Shown here: positions 38,901-62,970 of the stretch, in pieces
Numbering within the stretch: the first letter of the stretch is position 1
Layout of the letters: the number at the start of each line of letters is the position of its first letter
Assembly: GCA_000328365.1 (NCBI GenBank)
Contig: KB308112.1
Location: 1 to 64,000, forward strand
Source of the DNA: Capitella teleta
Taxonomy: Eukaryota; Annelida; Polychaeta; Capitellidae
Length of the DNA: 64,000 nt
Direction: 5' to 3'
Made by a program: the position numbers and the translations under genes
Notes under the pieces: model-generated
What the model was told of the DNA's origin: nothing
Seen by the model: the letters and a program-made list of their open reading frames with translations, nothing else
Databases searched by the model: none

Positions 38901-41900
38901 TATTTGTAAGCTTAATACCTTAACAGGGATATATCGAAGGGTTGCCACCACTGCTATGAAACTGATCCAGAAGGAAACAGGATGCCACTTCCTTTCCGTC
39001 CAACAGATCAACTCCGCTTTCAAGGAGTTGTCATGGAAACAGCCTACTCTGAGTTTGCAGTGGTGCAATGTTCTGATTTTGTTGAATTACGAGGACGCCA
39101 ATTGGTGGGGCTCTGTGATGCAAACGCCACACAAGTACAAGATGTCTTCTAGCCCTAGGTAAGTGTTTTCACTCTTTTTTTTATTTGTATAATTATTATT
39201 AATTTTTTTTGCAGTTTATCTAATTACAATGCAGCTGAGAGCTTCAGTCCTGTTTCTCAGAAATCTATCAACAAGGAGGTTCTGAGGAGAGGCGGACTCA
39301 TCGTGTTCTGCGATTACATCGTACTGCGCCTTCCATTTCGTTTCCTCGTCATTGTTACGTCATTTTTATTTTCAGTGTGAGAATCTGAGCGATGCTGAGC
39401 ACATGACCAGCGTCATCATCAACCACGTTAATGACCTTATCGACCTTTCCCACGAGCCTCCGGTACAAGACTTCATCAGGTGATTACGCACCCCAAATTA
39501 GCACTCATTAACTCCTTCCCATTTCAGCGCCATTCACCGCAACAGTGCTGCTAGTGGCCTCTTCATTCAAGCCATTCACTCGAGATGCGACAACTTTTCA
39601 AAAGTACGGTTCCCGTTTATTTCTACAGATGATCGGGGTGATCCAATTTATTATTTTTCAGCCTGTTTTGGCCAAAAAGACCTTGCAGTGCTTAGAGGCC
39701 ATTCACCTGTCACAGAGTGGAGCTGTACTAACTCTGCTCATTGACAAATTCCTCCACTCCCATCACCTGACGGTCGCACGCTACTGTGACTCCATCGCTT
39801 GTCGTCGCGTTGAAATGCTGCTCTCGGAAACGTCTTCCGTTCATGTAAATCCAGCGAACCCTGCTCACTCACTGCAAACTCACTTCTTCCCAACAGGAGA
39901 CGTGCGCTCAGCTTCCTCTCGAGGATTTGGAGAAACTTCTGAAGTTCATGAAGCTGCATGGACTTCTGAGGAGGTAATGACCGACTTTGCCTTTTTGTCT
40001 TTCATTCATCTTTTCTTTCGTCGGCAGACACGCACGCCTGGCTTCCTTGCTGAACAAATTACGCAATAACGTCTGCCCGGAAAGCCTCCTGACCCTCTCC
40101 CCTGAGAAAACGCACCCTCTGGCGCTGGCAAACAGCAACACGGCAGAACTGTCGCTGAACAAAGTAAGCGTCGAAGGCGTTTTGAGCTATCTTATATTTT
40201 TGATTAGGAATGGTTTCTGTCGATCGTTCGTGATCAATGCTTCACCGCGCAGAGCTCACAACGAGAATGTGCGGAGTTACTGCAACATTTGGATTACTCA
40301 AACATCTTGAGCATCATCATGGCAAAGGTGAGCTAAACTTTGTCGATGAGCACTGATCATTTTTGGCGTGTGGTTTGCAGGAGTGCAAGCTGTCTGTATT
40401 AGAGGAATGCATTGCCCTCGGCAGCCAGCGTTCCTTGCATCAGCATGCCCTCACGTTGGAGGGAGGGGCTTTGGAGGGCACCAGCCCCACCCACATGCAG
40501 AGCCTCGACCCTCTGTTCCGGGCGGCTCAGATCACGATGTTCAGGCACATCAACGGAATCATCAACCTTCTCCCTGTTCCTCACCAAGTGCTTAGTTTTG
40601 ACGTCAACGTCAGTTCGGAGCAGGAGCAGTACAACGAGAAGATTGACGACCACATGTCAGACGCCACGTGGGCTGACGACACTCAGCAGCTGGCGGCTGC
40701 TCTGCTAAGGTATCTCGTGGTGTTGCCGGAGTTTCCATGGAAACCAGAAATACCAGAGGAGTCTCTTCGAGACATCGGTCGGTTTAGTATTCTCAGCTTG
40801 GAGGTGCGTGTGTCTGTGTGTCTGAAGAAGGGGTGCTATGAGGTCTCTCACTCTGCAGCTAATACACTGGCAGCTGCGACATTCCGTGATCCCCAGCCCC
40901 CAGCAGCTGCAGACTGCTGTTGAGTGCTTGGGGGTCATTCTGAGGCACCCGAAGTTGAACTCTCTGTTTGGGCAGATAGAGCAGAGCACCTGGGTTTGCG
41001 TGGCGATTGCCGCTGTGCACCAAATACTGTTGTCTCGTGAGTCACCGCCACGCTGAATTGCTTGCCTTTTGCACGACTCGCTTCAGTGCTGGTGCTCCCA
41101 GGCAGCCGCCTAGTCAAGCTGCCCAACCAAGACAGTCAGGATGAAATGCCAAACGCCAGTTTTGACGGTGAGACCACCCCCCCAGTGCAGCATTTCCCCC
41201 TAAATTGCCTTGCCTTCCCACAGATTCACACTTTGCCATTCGAGCGTGCGACCAGATCTCTGAGCTGCTCTTCTGCCTAGAGTCCCACCTGAAGCCGCAC
41301 TCCTTAGCCCCTTCCCTTCCCACATTCCTTGTTGCTCCCTTGCGCAACGTTATCATCAGTAAATATCCATCAATCTTGCAGCTGCCAAAGAACGCTTTGC
41401 CGTTTTGCAGGTTTAGCTCGCATGCCTTTAGTCAACAGCTATGCGCGTACGCCTCCACTTGTGTGGAAGATGGGGTGGATGCCCTCTCCCCTGGGAGAAC
41501 TCAAGACACGTCTTCCCCCTCTGCCTCTAGAGTACCTCCAGGAGAAGGATGTCCTGAGGGAATTCATTTTCAGGATCAATATTCTTGGCTGGACGAGCAG
41601 GCAGCAGTTTGAGGAGACGTGGATGAGTCTGCTTGGCGTTTTGAACCCTGTTTCTACGCTCAGCGAAGAGGAGCTTCACCTTTCACCTGAGGTTAGTGAG
41701 GTCTTGGATATTTCTTGACTTTAAATGAGGACCTCTTATGACGAATTCAAGAGATGTGATCTATGAGCATGTTGCATGTTGCACTATTCAGAATGGATTT
41801 ATTTGATATATTTCAATTGACGTTTGGTTGAAAATAACTCTCTACTCTTGTCTCTGATCACAGGAGGATATCGATCGCACGCAATGCGCTGTTCTCGCCC

Positions 41901-44348
41901 TACGCTGCATTTCGGCTCTGATTGTGCACTCGACGTTATCACCACATTCTGGAGACCCCAGTAGCAGTCTCCCGGAAAAACATCCACGGGACAAACCAAT
42001 TGCGTTTCTTCTGACGAGGGCCGGAAAGAAGTTAGCCAAGGTGCGCGGAAGGGTCGAGAAGGAAATGCGATATTTGTGTCACCAGAGGTCAGTCAGCTTG
42101 ACCTTTTGTCCTATTAATATCAATATTAATTACAGGACTGATTTGGATTCTCATCATTGGTATTCACAAAGCCAGCAGAACGATCTCTTAGTTCAGAATA
42201 TGGACGTTGAGCCGGGAGGCACTGAGTTCGGTCTCGGACAGATCTCCATTGAGTCCATCTGGTCGTTGGTCGGGATGCTCAAACCGAACCAACTTTTGCG
42301 AGATCCCTCGACCGAGTCGACTGAGGCAGCTCCTTCCTCTGACGACCCTCCCTCGCTCCCTCCTCCTGTCGTTCACCCACCCCCCGCCAGGATGACCTCA
42401 CCGACAGAGGTCAAAGAGAGGTCGTCCAAGGTCAGCGGACTGGACATCCACTCGTGCCTGCAGTTCTTGTTGGAGTTGTACGGGACGATTCTCTCTCCCG
42501 GCAGCAGTCCACGCATTCCCCTCATGCAGCTCAATGAGGCTCTCAAATCGGTGTGAAGATTCTCTGCTATTTTATAATCCCATAATCACTACAACATTAT
42601 ATCACTCAAGGTCATTGCCCTGTCTGATATGTTCACGGAGAGACAGCAGTATGAGTGGCTACTGGTCACTCTGCTTGACCTGCAGAGGTCACATCCGGCC
42701 GAAGATGAGCTTCTTCTGCAGCATCTGATCGTGGGGGCGTGCAAAGCAGGGGCTGTTATCGGCATGGTGCGTGTGTCATCGTCCTCACTGAGCGTTGCTT
42801 TCATTTTGAACACAGGACGCTGGCACCGGAGAGAGAGTCCTGCGCTTGATGGAGCTTAGTCTTCGTAGCACCCATCTGCCCACCAAGGTGGCCGGCCTCT
42901 TTGCTTCCATTTACCTGATGGAGGCCGGATCAGCTGACCTCATGCCCGAAGTGGTCACCAGTCTAACTCACTCACTGACCAAGACATTAGGCAGCATCAC
43001 GCAGCTGCAGTGAGGTCTTATCATATCTTATCGTGCTGTGTATTTAGTCCTATTTCAGCACCACCATCCACAGCCAACAGCATGTGCTTGTCATGTGGAC
43101 TGTCACTTTCTACTTGTTGGAAAATCATTTTGATTTCGTTAAAGACGTAGAGTTCCTGCCTCGTGTGATGCAGGTGCTGTTGCGACGATATTTCTACGAT
43201 TTAAATAATTTGCGTTTTACCAGCTGGCCATGACCACAGTCTCCGCTTCAGAAGAGGCCACGCCCCTACTCATCTACCTAGCTGTGATGCGTGGCTTGGA
43301 GAGGCTTCTCCTCATTGGCATTTTGCCAAAAACAGACATAGAATCCCTCATCAAACTCAGCATGGATCGGTATGATCGGTCAGATTCAGGGTGAATGCTT
43401 AATGCGCTCTGCTTTTCAGCTTGTGCTTACCCAGTCCTTGCCGATCCCTTGCGGGTCTTGGCCTAATGTTAACCTGCATGTATTCTGGTGAGTCACACAC
43501 TAAAGTGCACAGCGAGCGTTATATACTGATCACAGGACGTCTCACTGAACAATGGCTTCTGAACGAAGACGGCAGTGACGTCGATGCTTTGGACCGTGAT
43601 CCCGAGGGATTGATCGTCGCCATGGAAAGAGTGACCCTCCTCTTTGACCGGTTAGTCCAGATGAACTTTTGACCCTTGTGCATCAACTCCACACCCGCAG
43701 TGCGCGCAAAGGCTTTCCTTACGAAGCCCGCGTCATCACCTCCTTGCTCCCCACTTTCCTCACAGATTTCTTCCCTCCAAACGACATCATGAACAAAGTG
43801 ATTGGCGAGTTCCTCTCCAACCAGCAGCCTCACCCGCAACTCATGGCCAGAGTCGTCTTTCACGTAAGAATGAAAAATATTCCCTTTTCAATCATCCAAT
43901 TTGATTCTCCGCAGGTCTTTGAGCAACTCTTGGAGAGGCGGCAGATCGCCCTGGTGCAAGACTGGGTCATGCTCTCTCTCTCCAATTTCACTCAGCGTAC
44001 CCCGGTTGCCATGGCGATATGGAGTCTGACCTGCTTCTTCATCTCTGCCTCCAGCAACCCTTGGCTGCGCTCTCTGTATCCTTTCCTCGCCATTTTGTTC
44101 TGTCGTTTGTTTCTGAGCATGATTTATTCCCTTGACCTTTTGACCTCAGCCTGGTCCATGTGCTTGGACGCATTGGTCACATGGACAGTGTTGACCGCAA
44201 GATCTTTGTGATTTCCGCCTTGGAGTTCCGCTCGCAGCTTGAGAATGAGGCTCAGCAGCGTTCGTTCGTGTCTACATTCCAAAACGTCGCCTCACTCGAC
44301 GCGGCTTACTCTGACCTGCTTTCTTCGTGTAATTCAACAATTAATTGA
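32908..44348 (+). CDS. HTT: Huntingtin, complete, no polyglutamine tract
   Basis: Large HEAT-repeat scaffold of the cytoplasm, bound by HAP40 in vertebrates, with roles in vesicle transport and autophagy. The model has 45 exons and 2997 residues (human about 3140). Exons: 32908-32993, 33052-33138, 33187-33307, 33357-33496, 33552-33690, 33744-34245, 34296-35135, 35192-35490, 35541-35903, 35957-36105, 36158-36309, 36357-36796, 36851-37036, 37086-37300, 37353-37428, 37497-37658, 37716-37771, 37828-37976, 38028-38407, 38461-38672, 38721-38872, 38927-39158, 39215-39320, 39376-39479, 39528-39603, 39662-39844, 39897-39973, 40028-40163, 40208-40327, 40381-40803, 40859-41036, 41087-41167, 41224-41358, 41411-41691, 41864-42087, 42136-42550, 42611-42766, 42816-43009, 43059-43173, 43224-43369, 43420-43487, 43536-43650, 43701-43863, 43915-44075, 44150-44348. 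Diagnostic stretches: [17 protein letters not shown] (N17), [105 protein letters not shown] and [13 protein letters not shown]. Residue 18 is a single Gln followed by Pro; the acidic linker falls in exon 7. Intron 3 uses a GC donor. All other introns have GT-AG ends. The C-terminus is less conserved. Confidence 0.98.
33308..33356 (+). other. GC-AG intron of huntingtin
   Basis: 49-bp intron 3 begins GCAAGT and ends TTTCAG. Exons 1-3 total 294 bases, so the coding phase is 0 at this boundary, and the protein runs NKTIK/TLMESS in line with vertebrate NKVIK-A-LMDSN. Using the nearest GT instead would break the frame. Confidence 0.85.
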
Positions 44349-44805
44349 TTAGTTAATTGGTTAATTAATCAACTCCTGTGATTTATTTTGTTGAAACTTA
44401 ATTTATTCCTTATTTTTTGTTCCGCATGCTTGACTAGAAGCATCCACATATCATGTATACCAGTGCTCAGCGCTTTTACTTCTTCAGAAATAATATCTAG
44501 GTTAATTATATGCACACTCAGGGTCAAGTATATCCATAGATTTGAGTGTATCCCCCCCCCCCACCTTGGAATAATATGTATCTAGAATTCTTGTCTCAGT
44601 GTTTGAATTTGCAAGGAATTTTGTGAAGTATTCTTCTTTTACAGATTTCTTTTTTCCTCCATTGTTGCCCTTGGCGACGGTTCCTTGGCAACGTAACTGT
44701 CTCTCTTCCAATCATTCCCAGAATTCCTTTCTTCATTATTGCTGCATTTTTTGTGTTTTTGTGTTTTTTTGTGTGTTTTTTTTTTTTTTGGCTGCATGAC
44801 TGTGG

Positions 44806-44811
44806 ATTAAA
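44806..44811 (+). terminator. Polyadenylation signal of huntingtin (ATTAAA)
   Basis: ATTAAA 458 bases after the huntingtin stop, following a T-rich stretch. It is the common variant signal. Confidence 0.5.
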
Positions 44812-45453
44812 AACACAAGTTTCCAAACATGTTTCTTTTTGAGGTTATTCCTACGGTACAACTCGAAATGAATCGCAAAATAATGCGTGCGCCTAATATA
44901 CTCTCCTCATGAATATTCATTCTCCTGCCCTCTCCGCACTACAAGAGAAAATGCTGAATTATGAAACTGATTGAGCCGATTTCTCAGCTTATCAAAATCC
45001 AATTTTCTCTCGAAATGCAGTTACCGTGATAAGATTTAGAAATCACGTACCCCCGGTAACAGCAAAGACAACAGAAATCCTCTAACACTAAGGCAAATCA
45101 AGAAGCGCATAAAATGCTTTTATTATGAAGAATTGGAGTAATTAATATATGTATTTACATCTTATTCAAACACCTGAAATATTTCATTGCAATTGTACAC
45201 CTTTTAGATTTGTGAGATTATAATTACGCAATTGGTTCACTGTTAGTTATGCATCAATGAGACGTAATCAACATCAGGATTTCATCTTTGGAATTCACAT
45301 GAACAAGTGCTTCTCGCTCCTCTGTCATCTTAATCATAACAACCGGAGGATGTACACACATCACAAAGCATACGATGACATAGTGATGATAATTATACAA
45401 AAAGATTAAGAATACAAGATAACAATCGGTAAAAAAGTACGTTGAAAATAAAG
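44812..45453. other. Convergent 3' ends of HTT and TRPC
   Basis: The two genes face each other; their stop codons are 1.1 kb apart and their likely polyadenylation signals about 310 bp apart. No other gene seen. Confidence 0.6.
45119..45124 (-). terminator. Polyadenylation signal of TRPC
   Basis: AATAAA on the minus strand, 330 bases after the TRPC stop codon. Confidence 0.6.
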
Positions 45454-57909
<12,456 letters not shown>

Positions 57910-59152
57910 TGCATTCTCGCAACATATAATATCACTGAATGGGTAGGAGGTAATGTGTTGCTCATGCTGACCCTACGGGACACAAAATGACCTCAACAAA
58001 AGTCCATTACCAGATTAATGGAATGGCAACTGGCTTCAATAAGGGACATAGGGGAGGCACGATTATATGCTCAATCTCCATTCGTCCATGCATTAATTAC
58101 GGAAGACGTGTGTTGGCCTGTTAACCGGATGCTTCATTATGTTATAAGGTTCAATCAAAAACCTCAAAGGCGTCAATTGTGATAGTGAAAGACAGATTGA
58201 ATGTTGTCTTAAGAAACGTCCGAGACACTATTGCGTGATAATAAATGATAAAATCACATTATTTACATGGTTATCACGTTATCAGTTTCGAATGCAGGAT
58301 ACGTTTCAATTTCTGTCTTATCTCTTGAGTAAACCAATCACCTAATTTATCGCCACATGTGAGGCCCAATCTCCTAATCCCTTATGTAAACAGTTGAAAA
58401 ATTGCCACATATGTGCCCATTTGTGCCACATATGTGCGTGCCCGTTTGTGTCATCTCACTTTTGCTATCGCCGACCGTTGATCCGCTAAATAAACTGCCA
58501 CATTTGTACCTTATTTGCCACATTTGCGTTCACATCTGCAATCTCTTTTTATATTTATTATTATTATTATTGTTTTTTTTTGTTTTTTGTGTTTTTTTTT
58601 TTTTTTTGGGGGGGGGGGGTTAAAGTGATGACTTTGCGATGGCATTATTGTAAAATTGTTGCGGCTTTTGTGTTTCTTATGTGGCAAACTGTGCCTCGAC
58701 ATATAGGACTCAGAACGACACTTGCATGCTCGCTGGGTGCATATAGACACGAATTTTCGTGATTAACAAGTTGTTATGACCTCATTATGCTCATAACACC
58801 CACCATAAACCCTAGGGTACCCTAGGTTTTATCAACGCACTCACAATTCCATTCAATGTTGAATAAATCAAAGTTTGTTCAATTAGGACTATAATTAATA
58901 CTTGTAACAGAGTCATTTGATCGAATAGAAATCATAACGCAAAAACATAATTATCTGAACGCTATGCTGGGTCAGCTGAGAAAGGGGTGAGCTTCCGTGA
59001 CTCGAACAATCGATCACACATTGACGCATAAATTGGCAATAATACTCTATTATATTGGGTTTTTTTTATCTGTTTTTATTGTTACATTGAGTGTTATTAA
59101 CCCTAAAACTCAAGGTAAATGAAAATGAAAATGAAAAATAAAAATGAATATT
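57910..59152. other. Region upstream of TRPC
   Basis: No coding exon recognised. Holds the GCCACATNTG cluster (58352-58526), T and G runs at 58568-58619, and an AAACCCTAGGGTACCCTAGG palindrome near 58810. The TRPC promoter probably lies at the low end of this stretch. Confidence 0.5.
58352..58526. promoter_or_regulatory. Cluster of five GCCACATNTG motifs upstream of TRPC
   Basis: GCCACATGTG at 58352, GCCACATATGTG at 58404 and 58425, GCCACATTTG at 58497 and 58517. The first three contain a CANNTG E-box core. They lie 440-620 bp upstream of the TRPC start codon. A bHLH-type binding role is inference; it could instead be a decayed minisatellite. Confidence 0.4.
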
Positions 59153-59158
59153 TTTATT
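59153..59158 (-). terminator. Possible polyadenylation signal for the 59535-60506 gene
   Basis: AATAAA on the minus strand, about 380 bases after the stop codon. Confidence 0.4.
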
Positions 59159-59264
59159 GCGAAAGGTGAGGAGTAATGTACATCGGTATAAACACAAATA
59201 ATCAGTAGCATAAAACGACCAGCAAAAGATGATGAAGGCAAAATGCTTATGTAACACCAAAGTG

Positions 59265-59266
<2 letters not shown>

Positions 59267-59297
<31 letters not shown>
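59267..59297. repeat. (TA)n microsatellite
   Basis: Roughly 15 TA units. Confidence 0.95.
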
Positions 59298-59534
59298 AGC
59301 ATTGCAAAACTCAACTCATGTACAGAAAACTAGTGTAACATTTTTTATAATTAATCATCATTACAATTGCATATTATGAATAGCTACTTTGTAATATAAA
59401 TTTGCTATTTTGTTTTAAATATCTTCAAATGGGTGCAAGACATTAATGAAAGCGGATTTATAAAGTCATTGAGAAGTATTGGTATCATTAAATTTAGTGG
59501 TTCAAACATCTAAACAGGTGAGTACAGTCATGAC

Positions 59535-60506
59535 TCACTCTTCAGGCGCGAACATTTCTGTCACGTTTACTCTCAGCAATTCGGCCATTCTGGTTTTCTT
59601 CGGCGTGTTCCTCCTCTCCCTGAGTCGACACACTGATGGAGCATTGCTGTCTTGTAGCTTGTCTCTGCCGCCAATCGCTTCGATCGCTTGCTCGATGTAG
59701 AAGCCGTGTGTTGGGGTCTCGATCGATGACGTCATTTTTCCTTGGTCGTCAATTGGAATTAGGTAGAGTACCGTTCGGATGTTGTCTTTAGCGTTCTTGA
59801 AATTTGTCGTGGAATACCGGGAAAACGTGTATTTGCCGGGTTTCAAGTGATACGCTTTTGTTAGAGGCTTGAACATTTCCCATTTCAAGCCTTCGAGGTC
59901 ACTAGTCCTTATGTCACAAGGAGATGCAACACCAAGGCCTGCCATTAATCTCTCTAAGGCTGATGCTCGCCATATTTCTGCCTCTTGGTTCTCCTGTCGG
60001 ATGGCTTCTAGTTTCCTCCGGGTGGCTGCCGATCGACCAGGTAGACATCCTGTGTCTTCCTCCTGAACACCCCGTGCAGGAGCGTCGTCGTTGCTATTGG
60101 GCGGTCTCACCACGGCCAGGGTAGCAAACCGATCCTTCTGTCTTCTATTCCAAAACCTTGGGAATAGAAGAGAAGGCGGCACGATTGGGCCAAGGCGGCA
60201 GAGCAACGGTGGCGGTAAATTCTGGAGCCTGTCCCGACCTCCAAGTGCCTCGATTTCTAGCTCGATGAACGCTCCGTGCGTGGGTGTTTCGGCATCAGTG
60301 GTCGGTTGGCCGTGTTCGTCCAACGGGGTGAGGTACAGCACGGTTCGATTGACATCTCGGAACTGGTTTTTAAAGGTCACCGAGGAGAAGCGCCAACAGA
60401 TGTATTCGCCCGGATTCAGGTGCGTCACTTTCTGGATTGTTTTGAAGTTGAGGTAAGAGGATCCTCTGGTTGCATCGTCCTTTTGATTCCCGAGACGTGC
60501 AGCCAT
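59535..60506 (-). CDS. Unrecognised 323-residue protein built from two copies of one module
   Basis: Single exon, ATG in strong context (AAAATGGCT) and TGA stop. Residues about 17-105 and 212-300 are copies of one module of about 85 residues. Matching pieces are FKTIQKVTHLNPGEY / FKPLTKAYHLKPGKY, TVLYLTPLDEHGQ / TVLYLIPIDDQGK, ETPTHGAFIELEIEALGG / ETPTHGFYIEQAIEAIGG, and GRDRLQ / GRDKLQ. Between them is a basic, then charged helical linker (RRKLEAIRQENQEAEIWR). No signal peptide or membrane segment. I do not recognise the family. The module has alternating hydrophobic stretches that would suit a beta-rich fold, which is inference. The compact, GC-richer coding sequence and the conserved duplicated pattern argue for a real gene. 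Confidence 0.7.
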   Translation of the reverse strand: MAARLGNQKDDATRGSSYLNFKTIQKVTHLNPGEYICWRFSSVTFKNQFRDVNRTVLYLTPLDEHGQPTTDAETPTHGAFIELEIEALGGRDRLQNLPPPLLCRLGPIVPPSLLFPRFWNRRQKDRFATLAVVRPPNSNDDAPARGVQEEDTGCLPGRSAATRRKLEAIRQENQEAEIWRASALERLMAGLGVASPCDIRTSDLEGLKWEMFKPLTKAYHLKPGKYTFSRYSTTNFKNAKDNIRTVLYLIPIDDQGKMTSSIETPTHGFYIEQAIEAIGGRDKLQDSNAPSVCRLRERRNTPKKTRMAELLRVNVTEMFAPEE

Positions 60507-61550
60507 TTTAGTGAAGAATGAAAGGATTGAAACAAAATCGGATTGGCACTTGATTAATCCTCACTGGAAGGTGTGAAGACATGTACGTACTTGCAGTGTG
60601 CACCGTTGAGGATCACACTATGCATCTGTGGTGCGGCTCAAAACATTCACGCATCGAACTATGTATGCAAACACACTCACGAAAAAAAAAGAAATTGGCG
60701 TGTTGCCAGGATCGGGGCTCGAGGGATCGAGGCTGCATATGAAACAGCGATGCATAAAACTTCGGAAGATGCCGCATTTTATATTCGACTGTAGCCGTGC
60801 CACTCCTTTCGGCTGGCCCCTGCGTCGCTTCAGCCTTTCGAAATACTGGAGTCAGTAAGACCAATTCGGCGGCCAATTAAAAGGCTGAAGCGAAGTGGCT
60901 CGGCTAATTCGACTGATGCATGGCTACTGTTTTTGTGTTCTCGTTGAAAGTTTTGAGGCAGACGATGTTTTTGTTGCGAAAAGAGAAAAAATAATAATCC
61001 TTCGTATCTGTCTATAGTGCAATATCCACGGAGTGAGTAGTGACTCCGCCTCTACATTAATATCCAGACACAGATGAATAATACCAAAAATGATCCAGAA
61101 TAATCAGCACGACGTCGGTTTACTTCATAGCGACTTTAATGTTACCCTGAGATCAAATTATAACGATGAATGATCACAGGGAGATCTCGGAGTCTGTTGG
61201 TGTAGTCTGTAGTCTGTAGTTGGAGACTGGTGACTGATAGTGGGATTGGAATTGTCTGGGTTTTTTATATGCTGAGTTTATGGATGAGTGGAAGCCGTCA
61301 ATTTAGCGTGTAAAGCATGGATCTACCTATATAGTTGGAGGGCTTTCTGTTGATGGTATCAGTCTGTTATTGGTGTGAACAGCCGTCTTTAATGGATGTA
61401 TATTTGTGTATTCTGTATCCCACTGTAATACATTGCTATAGTTTAGTCATACTAATCATCTTATTAGGCTTAATCATCATGTAAGTTTTCATTAAAGCCA
61501 TGTGACCTAAACAGAGTGCTCAAAGCGCTGCCCATAAATCACGAATCTTT
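60507..61550. other. Intergenic, nothing identified
   Basis: No supported gene. A local repeat of GTAGTCTGTAGTCTGTAGTTG lies near 61203-61224, written here as a short unit only. Confidence 0.5.
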
Positions 61551-61554
61551 ATTT

Positions 61555-61655
61555 GATTTATTGTAAGGTCCCCAGTTCAAGTTCCGACCCGTGAGACTGC
61601 AATTTGGAATCGAACCCTTTACACTTGGATTGAAAGCGTCGAGTCACTAGAGTGC
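61555..61655 (-). repeat. tRNA-like SINE head, degenerate
   Basis: On the minus strand it has a perfect Pol III B box (GGTTCGATTCC) about 40 bases after a poor A box (CTAGTGACTCGACG). It cannot fold as a full tRNA by eye, so it is probably a SINE fragment. Confidence 0.4.
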
Positions 61656-61859
61656 GTGCGCATAATTGGGCCTAATATGGATATTTATACGCATTCCCAT
61701 GAACGCAACGATAGGCGCAGAATTTGTTATTCACTTATTGAGCCTTTTCGCATTCTCCAAATTCTTGTTATAGGTTATAGGTTATTATATTTTTCTGCTC
61801 AATTTCTCGAATTTTCTTATCGTTTCTCCTTGGACTCCTCCCAGTTTTTAGACTCGGGT

Positions 61860-62490
61860 GAATGACACCAAAATACACAGGGGCACGGATAATTAGAATC
61901 TCCCATTGAAATTTTAGGTCAAAGGTCAAAGGAGAAGGTCACATTGAATTTCCAAAGTTTCAAACGGGGTTGACCATAGCTCATAGCTCATTCATTATTA
62001 AAGCTAGCGTCTTTTAGTTTACATCGAACGATTTAGTTCTTCAACATGTGCAATAAAGCCGGGGGCTTTATTGCACATGTTGAAGAACTAAATCGCCAAG
62101 TTGCACCGTTTTTGAGTAATCTTGCATAATAGTCATTACGATGCCGTTTCTACACCATTTCTCAAATTTGCTTTCCTCGGTCCTTGTGATTCCCCCTAAA
62201 AATATATAAACAAGGCTTCGACTGACTTCTTGTTGATATTTGTGTGCTTTTTGTCCGTCTGTGTTTGAAATTGAAAACGCGGTAGCTACTTGAATGAAGT
62301 ATAGCGAATGGCACCAAACTACACAGGGGCCGGCATGGGCATTTTGATTTTACATCTCCCATTGAATTTTTGAGGTCAAATGTCAAAGGTCAAGGTCACA
62401 GTAAAGTTTCAAACGGAATCGATCATAGCTCGGCTTTGTAGTTTACACGAAGCGATTCAGTGCTGTGAGATGTACAACAAAGTATAGCAC
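61860..62490. repeat. Two diverged copies of a repeat carrying AGGTCA motifs
   Basis: Copies at about 61860-62045 and 62307-62460 share ATGACACC/ATGGCACCAAA, TACACAGGGGC, TCTCCCATTGAA, AGGTCAAA, AAGGTCA and AAAGTTTCAAACGG in the same order. The first has AGGTCAAAGGTCA (a direct repeat with one-base spacing), the second TCAAGGTCA. Confidence 0.7.
62029..62095. repeat. Perfect 32-bp inverted repeat with 3-base loop
   Basis: Left arm 62029-62060 and right arm 62064-62095 are exact reverse complements, separated by GGG. The arms contain TTCAACATGTGCAATAAAGC. It sits at the end of the first AGGTCA repeat copy. Confidence 0.95.
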
Positions 62491-62898
62491 TATTATTTCG
62501 CTGGGTTGTACCGCGTTATTGCATAATCTTGCATAATAGTAATTTACAAATATACTCAAAGGCCGATATCTCAACTGCTATACAAGATGTGGCATTGAAA
62601 TTAACAATATGTTCCAAGCATGTATACATCTTACTAAATCCATGGATTTAATTAATTACATCAAAGTTCAATGTCATGGTGGTAATTTACACAATTAAGT
62701 GCATAAATTGAATAATGATTTCGAAATTTGTGAATTTTAATATTGTTCTTACTTAGTTGAGTGAAGTGTACGCTGTTGGTTCCTTAAAGAAAATGACGTA
62801 TTTTCTTATTGTTGTCAGATGTGCGCTAGCCTGTTCTGTTCCTTCACGCCTTCGTTGGTTGTGGTACCACATATAATTACGATGTTGGGAAGAAGTAT

Positions 62899-62970
62899 GC
62901 CTTCAGTATTGCCTTCAGTATTGCCTTCAGTATTGCCTTCAGTATTGCCTTCAGTATTGCCTTCAGAATA
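62899..62970. repeat. 12-bp minisatellite, six units
   Basis: GCCTTCAGTATT occurs five times perfectly and once degenerate. Confidence 0.95.

Noticed and set aside
61555-61655. tRNA gene
   Set aside because: Only the B box is good; stems do not form by eye.
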